Shown here piece after piece: positions 1 through 6,821 of a DNA stretch of 6,956 bases (position 1 is its first letter; each line of letters opens with the position of its first letter). Both the position numbers and the translations under genes were made by a program. Below the pieces are notes generated by a model, which was not told where the DNA came from, made no database searches, and saw nothing but the letters and a program-made list of their open reading frames with translations. Source of the stretch: Nitrospiraceae bacterium (lineage in GTDB: Bacteria > Nitrospirota > Nitrospiria > Nitrospirales > UBA8639). The stretch lies in the NCBI GenBank assembly GCA_003523945.1, contig DOFS01000153.1:1-6956 (forward strand), given 5' to 3'.

Positions 1-3000
1 CTCCTTCTGGAAAATCTACCCGCGATAGAGGAACTAATGGGCGTCGACTCCCATGGGGATGTTGATCCGAACATGCCGATGTCCGAGGTCGCTACCAAAA
101 ACAGGCTGATGACCACCTTTACCAATATGATGAATACCCGACACAATTATTTGCAAGTGGGAATCGTCGGCGTTGCCGATGGGGGAAAAGAAATTTTGCG
201 CATTGAGCGAAATGGTAACCGGATCGAGCGTGTGCCGGAGAACAAATTGGAGCGCAAGGGGACCGAACCGGACTTCCAGGATGCGCTAAAATTCAGTCCT
301 CACAGTATTTTTCTGTCCACACCGAATCTTCAGAGAGAACATGGGAAGGTGACCAAGCCTCATATACTGGTGTTGCAAGCTGCGGTGCCCCTCTACACGC
401 GGGATAAAGAAGTGTTCGGCACCCTCTTCATCCGTCTGAATTTCGACAGTATGATCCGGAATATCGGCCGGGAGCTGGCAAAAAACTATATTCTTTACAT
501 CGTCAATGCCGATGGGGATTATCTCCTGCATCCGGATAAGTCCAAACTTTATGCCACCGACCTGGGACACGACAACCGGATACAAAATGATGAACCGCGC
601 CTTCTGGCTTTTATGGGAGATATAAGGCAGAACAACATCACCTTGCTGCCGGAAGACCTGGAACAAGGAAATATTTTTGTATTTCAGAAAGTTCAATTCG
701 ATTCCCCCAATCGAACGGATCACCTGGGCATTGCCGTACAGGCGCCTTACCGGGACATTATTAGTAAGACTGCTGAAGTGAAGCAACGCGGCTTAACCTT
801 TAGTCTGATTATCGCCGTCTTTGCGGTCACCGCAGCCCTTATGCTGCTACGTTTAGCAATCCGTCCGCTGAACCGGATCGCGGATGCGGTTGTGGGCTAT
901 CGCAAGGGTGAAAAAAACATCGAACTACCGACAAATTCCCCCGATGAAATCGGCGTTCTGGCCCGCGAATTCCAGGCCTTGATGAAACAGAAGGATGAGG
1001 AGGACTGGGGCAAAGAAAATCTCGTCAGAATCTCTCAAAATATTCTGGGTTTCAAAAATCTGGAGGATTTCGCCAACACGCTGATGGAATCTCTGACAAT
1101 GGCCGTCAATGCGCAGGTCGGCGTGTTATACATCAGCAGCACATTCAGGCAGCATCAGGGGCAGCTCGAAACGGAAACTCTCTCGCTGTTAGGCGGCAGC
1201 GGCTATAAGCAACATGACACTCTTCCCCCGAGTTTCCGTTGGGGAGAAGCTCTTGTCGGGCAATGCGCAAAAGACCGCAAGACAAAGATCGTTTCAGACA
1301 TCCCGGAGGATTATGTGCGTATCACCTCCGCGCTGGGAGAATCCAAGCCCAAGCATCTCTTGTTGTTGCCGGTTCTATTTGAGAACACACTGGTCGGGGT
1401 GATCGAGTTGGCTTCCACAACCGGGTTTTCCGATGTACATCTCTCCTTCCTGAAGCAACTTGTCTTTAACGCGGGTGTGATCCTTCACAGTATCAGCGCC
1501 AGCATGCGCACCGAGGAATTGCTGGTGGAGGCGCGCATGACAGCCGAGGAACTCCTACGCAGCGAGGAGGAACTGAAAACACAGCAAGAGGAACTACAAG
1601 CTTCAAACGAAGAGCTGGAAGAAAAAACCAAGGCACTGGAAGAACAGAATGCCCAGATCCGCCAGCAGACCGAAAAACTCAATGCCAGTAATCGGCTTAT
1701 CGAAGAAAAGATGAAAGAACTCGAGCTTGCCGGCCAATACAAATCCGAGTTCCTCGCCAACATGTCGCACGAATTGCGCACCCCTCTCAATAGCCTGTTG
1801 ATCCTGGCCAGAAGCCTGAGCGGAAACGAAGAAGGCAATCTCACTCCCGAACAAGTGGAGGAAACCAATGTGATCTATAACGGGGGTTTGGACCTTTTGA
1901 GCCTGATCAATGATATTCTGGATTTATCCAAGGTCGAGGCCGGAAAACTGAAATTCGTCGCCGAAGATGTCCAGCTGACCGATATCGTGAAAAGACTGAA
2001 CCGGCAATTTGATCCCATTGTGAAAGAAACGGGTCTTTCCTTCACAATCAAGGTGGAGGAAAATCTTCCGGCGATGATCTGCACCGATTCCCAAAGGACC
2101 GAACAAATTTTAAAAAATCTCCTTTCAAACGCGTTCAAGTTCACCAGAGCAGGCTCGGTGTCTCTGGAAATTTTCCGCCCCGACAACACTTTCACCCTGC
2201 AGCGTCCCCATCTCGCAAACAACAGCACCATTGCGTTTGCTGTGACGGATACCGGAATCGGTATCGAAGAAGCAAAGCTCAATAGCATCTTCGAAGCGTT
2301 CCAACAGGAAGACGGATCCATCGACCGCAATTACGGAGGCACCGGCCTGGGGCTCACCATCGCGCGAAAATTTGCTCATATGCTGGGAGGTGAAGTCCAT
2401 GTCATCAGCAAAAAAGGCGAAGGCAGCACGTTCACGCTTCTGCTCCCTGACACATGGACGGCGCCAGAGACCGACCTCCCAGATCAGGGAAACGAAGTTG
2501 CTCCCGCACCCGGCTCCGCACAAAATCATAAACCGGAACGCACAGAGTTAAAAACAATGCCCAAGGTCGCTGTCCGGGAATTTATTGCCGACGACCGCAA
2601 TACTATCGGTGAGAACGACAAAACGTTGTTGATCATCGAGGACGACAAAGATTTTGCAAGGACGCTGATGAAAACAGCCCACAGGCGTGGGTACAAATGC
2701 CTCGTGGCAGGTGACGGCAAAACAGGCATTTTACTGGCGGCGGAACAACCGGTCAGCGCGATCACTCTAGATCTCAGGTTGCCTGATATCGACGGAACGA
2801 CCGTGCTGGATCACCTCAAGCACGATTTACGGACACGCCATATTCCCGTTCATATCATTACCGGGAACACTCTGGAGGATACCATCGAGCCATTGCGCAA
2901 AGGCGCAATCGGTTCTCTGATCAAACCGGTGGAGACGGAGGACATTGAGACTGCCTTCAAGAGAATTGAACGATTCCTCCAGTCCGGGATCAAGAAAATT

Positions 3001-3813
3001 CTGGTCATCGAAGATGATAAGAAAAGCCAAACGGCCATCCAGAGCCTGCTGAAAAAGGCAGATGTGGAAATCACCTGTACCGGAACAGGGCATACGGGTT
3101 TGCAACGGGTCGCGGAGCAACGGTTCGACTGTATCATCCTCGATCTTCAGCTCCCGGACATGACGGGATTTGAATGGCTTGACCAGGTTGATGAGCTGAC
3201 TGGCCACGCCGAATTACCGCCCTGCATTATCTATACAGCCAAGGATCTCACGGAAGAGGAAAATCGAAAACTCAACGGGTATACCAATAGCATTGTCATT
3301 AAGGGCGTACATTCTTCCGAGCGACTTCTGGATGAAGTGACGCTGTTCCTGCACAGCATTGAGTCAACCCTTTCAAAAGAACAGCAGGCGATCATCCAGA
3401 TGCAGCACCATCCCGACAAGATTCTGCAAAACAGGACGGTTCTATTTGTCGATGACGATCTGCGGAACACCTTCGCGTTATCCAAGCTTCTGAAAAGACA
3501 CGGCATGAATGTCGTGATTGCGGATAACGGTCAGATGGCGCTTGAAAAACTCAGTCAGGAAAAGGGTATAGAACTGGTGATCATGGATATTATGATGCCG
3601 GTCATGGACGGATACCAGGCTATGCGGGCCATAAGGGCCGAAAAATCATTGCAGGGTTTGCCCATTATCGCGCTCACGGCACGCGCCATGCCCGAGGAAC
3701 AGGAACGATGCATAGAGGCGGGAGCGAACGATTACCTGGTGAAGCCTGTGGATATCGAGCGCCTCCTCACCCTGATGCGTCTTTTGCTGTTCAAGCAGGT
3801 GCCGGTCCCATGA
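1..3813 (+). CDS. Hybrid sensor histidine kinase, dCache-HAMP-GAF-coiled coil-HisKA-HATPase-REC-REC-REC (5' partial)
   Basis: Membrane sensor kinase that autophosphorylates on His and passes phosphate to receiver Asp residues. Residues are numbered from the Met codon at 37. The frame is open from base 1, and the residues before that Met (LPAIEEL) look like the usual start of this sensor fold, so the true start and first membrane helix lie upstream. Visible parts: double-Cache-like sensor about 38-242 (YLQVGIVGVADGGKEI, then YIVNADGDYLLHPD); membrane helix about 252-275; HAMP about 272-325 (RPLNRI, DEIG at 303-306); GAF about 335-485; coiled coil about 492-565; HisKA with phosphoacceptor H578 in SHELRTPLNSLL; HATPase_c with N-box N698, DTGIGI 738-743 and GGTGLGL 767-773. 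Three receivers follow: REC1 about 862-975 (D912, T942, K963), REC2 about 986-1107 (D1036, T1067, K1089 followed by Gly, not Pro) and REC3 about 1133-1250 (D1184, T1214, K1236). All catalytic residues appear intact. The GAF and Cache ligands cannot be read from sequence. The stop overlaps the cheR ATG. Confidence 0.95.
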   Translation, partial: LLLENLPAIEELMGVDSHGDVDPNMPMSEVATKNRLMTTFTNMMNTRHNYLQVGIVGVADGGKEILRIERNGNRIERVPENKLERKGTEPDFQDALKFSPHSIFLSTPNLQREHGKVTKPHILVLQAAVPLYTRDKEVFGTLFIRLNFDSMIRNIGRELAKNYILYIVNADGDYLLHPDKSKLYATDLGHDNRIQNDEPRLLAFMGDIRQNNITLLPEDLEQGNIFVFQKVQFDSPNRTDHLGIAVQAPYRDIISKTAEVKQRGLTFSLIIAVFAVTAALMLLRLAIRPLNRIADAVVGYRKGEKNIELPTNSPDEIGVLAREFQALMKQKDEEDWGKENLVRISQNILGFKNLEDFANTLMESLTMAVNAQVGVLYISSTFRQHQGQLETETLSLLGGSGYKQHDTLPPSFRWGEALVGQCAKDRKTKIVSDIPEDYVRITSALGESKPKHLLLLPVLFENTLVGVIELASTTGFSDVHLSFLKQLVFNAGVILHSISASMRTEELLVEARMTAEELLRSEEELKTQQEELQASNEELEEKTKALEEQNAQIRQQTEKLNASNRLIEEKMKELELAGQYKSEFLANMSHELRTPLNSLLILARSLSGNEEGNLTPEQVEETNVIYNGGLDLLSLINDILDLSKVEAGKLKFVAEDVQLTDIVKRLNRQFDPIVKETGLSFTIKVEENLPAMICTDSQRTEQILKNLLSNAFKFTRAGSVSLEIFRPDNTFTLQRPHLANNSTIAFAVTDTGIGIEEAKLNSIFEAFQQEDGSIDRNYGGTGLGLTIARKFAHMLGGEVHVISKKGEGSTFTLLLPDTWTAPETDLPDQGNEVAPAPGSAQNHKPERTELKTMPKVAVREFIADDRNTIGENDKTLLIIEDDKDFARTLMKTAHRRGYKCLVAGDGKTGILLAAEQPVSAITLDLRLPDIDGTTVLDHLKHDLRTRHIPVHIITGNTLEDTIEPLRKGAIGSLIKPVETEDIETAFKRIERFLQSGIKKILVIEDDKKSQTAIQSLLKKADVEITCTGTGHTGLQRVAEQRFDCIILDLQLPDMTGFEWLDQVDELTGHAELPPCIIYTAKDLTEEENRKLNGYTNSIVIKGVHSSERLLDEVTLFLHSIESTLSKEQQAIIQMQHHPDKILQNRTVLFVDDDLRNTFALSKLLKRHGMNVVIADNGQMALEKLSQEKGIELVIMDIMMPVMDGYQAMRAIRAEKSLQGLPIIALTARAMPEEQERCIEAGANDYLVKPVDIERLLTLMRLLLFKQVPVP
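1546..1723 (+). other. Heptad-repeat signalling helix with four in-phase Glu-Glu-Leu units, inside the hybrid kinase
   Basis: This part of the kinase gene (residues about 504-562, numbered from the Met codon at 37) joins the GAF domain to HisKA. Leu or Ile sits at every seventh position: L506, L513, L520, L527, L534, I541, L548, I555 and L562, an unbroken nine-heptad register typical of a parallel coiled coil. Glu-Glu pairs fall immediately before the first four of these (504-505, 511-512, 518-519, 525-526). The DNA under these units repeats a gaggaact-like word. The EELQASNEELEE wording resembles the coiled coils of CheB-CheR-PAS fusion proteins as I recall them. Its sure role is signal transmission from GAF to kinase; a role as methylation target is a hypothesis. 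Confidence 0.8.
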
Positions 3814-4652
3814 GGTATGGTAAGGACCTGGAGAAAATGGAAATCGACATTCTGCTTGAAGGCATCCGCCGCCGCTACGGGTACGATTTCACGCATTATT
3901 CCTATGCGTCCCTTAAGCGCCGTCTGAGTCAGGCGCGCGACCAGGCGCAGCTGACACGGTATACCGAAATGCTCGATCACCTGTATCATGATGAACGTTT
4001 TTTTGACCATTTTCTTAAGCATATGTCCATCCCGGTCACAGAAATGTTCCGGGATCCCCCTTTTTATCAGGCCATACGGGAACAGATCATTCCTCTTCTG
4101 AAAACCTTTCCTTTCGTCAAGATATGGCACACGGGCTGCGCCACCGGTGAGGAAGTCTATTCCATGGTCATTTTGCTACACGAAGAGAATTTCCTGGACC
4201 GCGTGCGCATCTACGCCACCGATTTCAACAAGCACGGATTAGATGCCGCTGAAAAGGCGGTTTATCCCGCCAAAAACATCGAAACCTATGCGGCCAACTA
4301 CCGGGCAGCAGGGGGGAGGCGGGATTTTTCCGATTATTATTCCTCCGGGTACGATCTCATGAAGATCAAGGATTTTCTGAAGAAAAACATTACGTTTTCC
4401 TACCACAACCTCGTGACCGACGGAGTGTTCGGCGAAATGAATCTGATCTTCTGTCGCAACGTGCTGATTTATTTCGACAGGACACTGCAGGACCGCGTGC
4501 TGCGTCTGTTCACGGACAGCCTCCGCCACGGAGGGTTTTTATGCCTGGGCAACAGGGAAACTCTGAATTTCACATCCGTGAAATCCCTGTTCGAGCCCGT
4601 GGAATCCCGGCAGAAAATCTATAAAAAGCAGGGAGAGTTGGCCCATGTATGA
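3810..4652 (+). CDS. cheR: CheR-type S-adenosylmethionine-dependent protein-glutamate methyltransferase
   Basis: Cytoplasmic enzyme of the CheR family, which transfers a methyl group from S-adenosylmethionine to glutamate side chains of chemoreceptors. Counting from the ATG at 3810 (280 residues): helical N-terminal domain about 10-75 with YASLKRRL; linking motif VTEMFRDPPFY about 76-86; SAM-binding motif HTGCATGEEVYS at 107-118; acidic cofactor residue likely D138 in YATDFN; NLIFCRNVLIYFD at 211-223; and the closing GGFLCLGNRETL strand. This is the usual length for a single-domain CheR, with no TPR or other extension. The ATG at 3810 overlaps the kinase stop as ATGA, favouring translational coupling. 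The in-frame ATG at 3837 (271 residues) is also plausible and has better purine-rich sequence upstream. An open frame extends back to 3708, but that part is out-of-phase kinase coding sequence. The partner is the adjacent cheB-like gene. The substrate is unknown, because no chemoreceptor is present. Confidence 0.93.
   Translation: MRYGKDLEKMEIDILLEGIRRRYGYDFTHYSYASLKRRLSQARDQAQLTRYTEMLDHLYHDERFFDHFLKHMSIPVTEMFRDPPFYQAIREQIIPLLKTFPFVKIWHTGCATGEEVYSMVILLHEENFLDRVRIYATDFNKHGLDAAEKAVYPAKNIETYAANYRAAGGRRDFSDYYSSGYDLMKIKDFLKKNITFSYHNLVTDGVFGEMNLIFCRNVLIYFDRTLQDRVLRLFTDSLRHGGFLCLGNRETLNFTSVKSLFEPVESRQKIYKKQGELAHV
3822..3833 (+). promoter_or_regulatory. Possible ribosome binding site for the alternative cheR start at 3837
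   Basis: AAGGA (3822-3826, ten bases before the ATG) and GGAG (3830-3833, three bases before it) precede the ATG at 3837. Neither spacing is ideal. The upstream start at 3810 has only a weak AGG at 3797-3799 but could be reached by ribosomes ending the kinase gene. The sequence alone does not settle which start is used. Confidence 0.35.
4630..4635 (+). promoter_or_regulatory. Ribosome binding site of the cheB-like gene
   Basis: AGGGAG lies nine bases before the ATG at 4645, inside the end of cheR. It supports that start, which gives the full N-terminal strand leading into the GTSAGG nucleophile motif. Confidence 0.7.
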
Positions 4653-5244
4653 AGCCGTGGTGATCGGCACCTCCGCCGGCGGAATGAATGCCCTGAAGAC
4701 AATCCTGCCGACATTGCCGGAATCATTTCCACTGCCCATTGCCGTGGTTCAGCATATCGTCAAGAATTCGGAATCCTATCTCGCCGAATATCTGAACAGG
4801 ATCAGTGCCTTAACCGTCAAGGAGGCGGAAGACAAAGAATTTATGAGACAGGGAACAGTGTATCTGGCGCCACCAGGCTATCATCTCTTTATCGAGCCGG
4901 ACCGAAGCTTCAGCCTATCGCAGGATCCTCGCGTCAATTTTTCCTGCCCGGCCATCGATATCCTATTTGAGAGCGCGGCAGACGCGTTCGAGAACAGGCT
5001 CATCGGCCTCATTTTAACCGGAGCCAACTCGGACGGCAGTCTCGGGCTCAAAACCGTTAAAACACAAGGCGGGCTGTCGATCGTGCAAAACCCCGAAACG
5101 GCCGAAGCCGGATATATGCCCCGGGCCGCCCTGGATGCGGCAGGTGCCGACCATATCCTCAATCTGGAGCAGATCGCTCCCCTGCTGCTGCAACTACGAG
5201 AATCACCCGTTGGAGAATCCCATGTCACAGATTTCCACTGCTAG
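4645..5244 (+). CDS. cheB: CheB-type protein-glutamate methylesterase, catalytic domain only
   Basis: Cytoplasmic serine hydrolase of the CheB family, which removes methyl groups from (and can deamidate) glutamyl or glutaminyl side chains of chemoreceptors, opposing CheR. The 199 residues cover just the catalytic domain. The triad is visible as S10 (GTSAGGMNAL), H37 (VVQHI) and D130 (LTGANSDGSLGL, where textbook CheB has a LTGMGxDG-like loop). Other family marks are VYLAPPGYHL at 72-81 and the QNPETAEAGYMPRAAL segment near 148-163. There is no N-terminal receiver domain, so the usual activation by CheA phosphorylation is impossible within this chain. The gene overlaps cheR by 8 bases and the next gene by 23 bases. 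The short, catalytic-only form is common where CheR and CheB sit beside hybrid histidine kinases. Family assignment is firm; the substrate is inferred only. Confidence 0.94.
   Translation: MYEAVVIGTSAGGMNALKTILPTLPESFPLPIAVVQHIVKNSESYLAEYLNRISALTVKEAEDKEFMRQGTVYLAPPGYHLFIEPDRSFSLSQDPRVNFSCPAIDILFESAADAFENRLIGLILTGANSDGSLGLKTVKTQGGLSIVQNPETAEAGYMPRAALDAAGADHILNLEQIAPLLLQLRESPVGESHVTDFHC
5212..5215 (+). promoter_or_regulatory. Ribosome binding site of the receiver-kinase gene
   Basis: GGAG ends six bases before the ATG at 5222. This favours that start over the longer frame beginning at 5135, whose first 29 codons would run over cheB coding sequence and add no recognisable domain. Confidence 0.7.
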
Positions 5245-6373
5245 GGACGTTGTACCCAGGGTCACGACCGACAGCGCCAAAACAGACATCCAGCCCAACA
5301 TTCTGATTGTCGACGACAGAAAGGAAAACCTGCTGGCTACGGAAAAGGTCCTGAGAAATCTTCACGCCACCATTTTTAAGACGACATCGGGAAATGAGGC
5401 GCTCTCCCAGATGCTCCGGCACAAGTTCGCTGTTGTGCTTCTGGATGTCCAAATGCCGGAAATGGACGGTTTTGAAACGGCGATGCTGATGCAGGAGGAG
5501 GAATCCATGCGGGGCACGCCCATCATTTTCGTGACGGCCATTAGCAAGGAGGATCAATATGCCTCCCGCGCCGCCGATATTGGGGCGGTCGATTATGTCT
5601 TTAAGCCGGTCAATCCGGACATCCTCAGGAGTAAGGTCAAAGTCTATCTCGACCTCTACGTTCAGCGCGAGCAGATTGTGAAACTTAATACAATTTTGCA
5701 ACAATCCAACGACGAACTAGAACGCTTTGCCTATATCTGTTCGCACGACCTGAAATCCCCCCTGAGAGCCATTCAAAATATCTCTGAATGGATAGAGGAG
5801 GAACTGGGAGACACCCTGCAAGGAAAAAGCCGGCAATATATGGATGAGCTGCGCAAGCGGGTGCAGCGTATGGAAAAGCTGCTTGACGATACACTCGCTT
5901 ACGCCCGTATCGATCGCAAAAGGCAAGCGGAAGAAAACGAAATCGTCAACGGTAAAACCCTTATGGAGGATATTATGGCGCTTATGGCGCCGCCGGAATC
6001 ATTTACCGTAAAAATCGGCGAAAGATTGGGGCAGATCAATGTCAACCGCCTGCCTTTGCAGCAGGTGCTGTATAATCTCGTCAATAACGCGATCAAGCAC
6101 TGTGACAAGGAGGCGGGAACGGTGGAAATCAATGTGGAGGACGGCGGCTCGCTCCATATTTTTTCGGTGCGTGATGACGGAATCGGCATCGCCCCGGAAT
6201 ACCATCAGCGAATATTTGAAATGTTCCAGTCCTTGAACCCGCGCGACCAGCGTGAAGGTAGCGGCATGGGGCTGGCAATCGTCAAAAAAATTCTGGTGAC
6301 TTGTGGTGGCGAGATCACCCTTGAATCAGAGCCAGGCCAAGGTGCTTTATTTCGTTTCACCTGGCCAAAATAA
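5222..6373 (+). CDS. Receiver-histidine kinase protein (REC-HisKA-HATPase_c), soluble
   Basis: Cytoplasmic protein of 383 residues with no membrane segment and no sensor domain of its own; its input is a receiver. REC about 26-140 has the acidic pair D31-D32, phosphoacceptor D75 (LLDVQMPEMDGFE), T105 and K128 (VFKPV). A short helix about 142-168 leads to HisKA with H175 in CSHDLKSPLRAI, wording typical of bacteriophytochrome-like kinases. HATPase_c shows N-box NLVNNAIKH (N289), DDGIGIAP from 318, a FEMFQSL F-box and GSGMGLAIVKKI from 346. All key residues are present, so both receiver and kinase should be active. The probable role is a relay node: the receiver is phosphorylated by the upstream hybrid kinase and controls the attached kinase, which could signal to the receiver protein encoded next. 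That wiring is inferred from context. It overlaps the cheB-like gene by 23 bases, suggesting coupled translation. Confidence 0.93.
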   Translation: MSQISTARDVVPRVTTDSAKTDIQPNILIVDDRKENLLATEKVLRNLHATIFKTTSGNEALSQMLRHKFAVVLLDVQMPEMDGFETAMLMQEEESMRGTPIIFVTAISKEDQYASRAADIGAVDYVFKPVNPDILRSKVKVYLDLYVQREQIVKLNTILQQSNDELERFAYICSHDLKSPLRAIQNISEWIEEELGDTLQGKSRQYMDELRKRVQRMEKLLDDTLAYARIDRKRQAEENEIVNGKTLMEDIMALMAPPESFTVKIGERLGQINVNRLPLQQVLYNLVNNAIKHCDKEAGTVEINVEDGGSLHIFSVRDDGIGIAPEYHQRIFEMFQSLNPRDQREGSGMGLAIVKKILVTCGGEITLESEPGQGALFRFTWPK

Positions 6374-6378
6374 AGAAT

Positions 6379-6382
6379 GGAG
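6379..6382 (+). promoter_or_regulatory. Ribosome binding site of the stand-alone receiver gene
   Basis: GGAG lies seven bases before the ATG at 6390, within the 16-base gap after the preceding stop codon. It supports the short start over an open frame that extends back into the kinase gene to 6303. Confidence 0.7.
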
Positions 6383-6389
6383 AAACAGG

Positions 6390-6821
6390 ATGATCGAGGC
6401 TGTCAAACCTGAGACGGTCCACGTGCTTGTCGTGGAGGATGACGAAATCGATGTCGAAGTCGTCAGACGCAAGTTTAAAAAACAGAATATGACCAATCCC
6501 CTCTTCCATGCCTTCTGCGGAGTGGATGCTCTCGCCATTCTCCGCGGTGAGAATGAAGACCAAAAAATTTCCCAGCCCTGCATTTTGCTGGTGGACATCA
6601 ACATGCCACGGATGAACGGCCTGGAGTTCCTTGCGGAGGTACGAAGGGACGAAAAACTAAAAAAAAATGTGGCTTTTATTCTGACGACTTCAGCCAGGGG
6701 CGCTGATATAGACGCAGCATATGAACTGAACGTCGCTGGTTATTTTCTTAAAGACGACCTTGACAAGCTGACGGAGATGCTTCGCTATTACCGAGAAATC
6801 AATAAATTTTCAGGCAAATGA
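6390..6821 (+). CDS. Single-domain response regulator, Rcp1/CheY-like
   Basis: Cytoplasmic receiver of 143 residues with no output domain, so it would act by phosphotransfer or by binding a partner protein. Seen in sequence: acidic cluster E16-D17-D18 (LVVEDDEID), phosphoacceptor D69 (LLVDINMPRMNGLEFL), switch T99 in FILTTSA, and conserved lysine K121 in GYFLKDDLDKL. The lysine is followed by Asp where most receivers have Pro. The long loop between the second helix and the D69 strand (about 52-63), the VRRKFKKQN helix and the TTS motif resemble Rcp1, the regulator paired with cyanobacterial phytochrome Cph1. It lies 16 bases downstream of the receiver-kinase gene, whose kinase core is also phytochrome-like, so that kinase is the obvious partner. 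This is the last gene visible in the cluster. Receiver identity is firm; the partner is inferred. Confidence 0.93.
   Translation: MIEAVKPETVHVLVVEDDEIDVEVVRRKFKKQNMTNPLFHAFCGVDALAILRGENEDQKISQPCILLVDINMPRMNGLEFLAEVRRDEKLKKNVAFILTTSARGADIDAAYELNVAGYFLKDDLDKLTEMLRYYREINKFSGK

Noticed and set aside
286..786. A 166-codon open frame on the minus strand opposite the sensor domain
   Set aside because: It lies wholly inside the well-supported kinase gene, has no recognisable domain, and the plus-strand frame matches a known sensor fold.
1485..1868. A serine-rich 127-codon minus-strand open frame
   Set aside because: The serine richness is the reverse complement of Glu codons (gag/gaa) in the coiled coil, so it is a shadow.
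3708..3809. An upstream extension of the cheR frame by 34 codons
   Set aside because: The extra residues overlap the essential end of REC3, match nothing in CheR proteins, and the ATG at 3810 or 3837 fits the family's usual length.
5135..5221. An upstream extension of the receiver-kinase frame by 29 codons
   Set aside because: It would run through the cheB coding sequence. The ATG at 5222 has a good GGAG at proper spacing and leads straight into the receiver.
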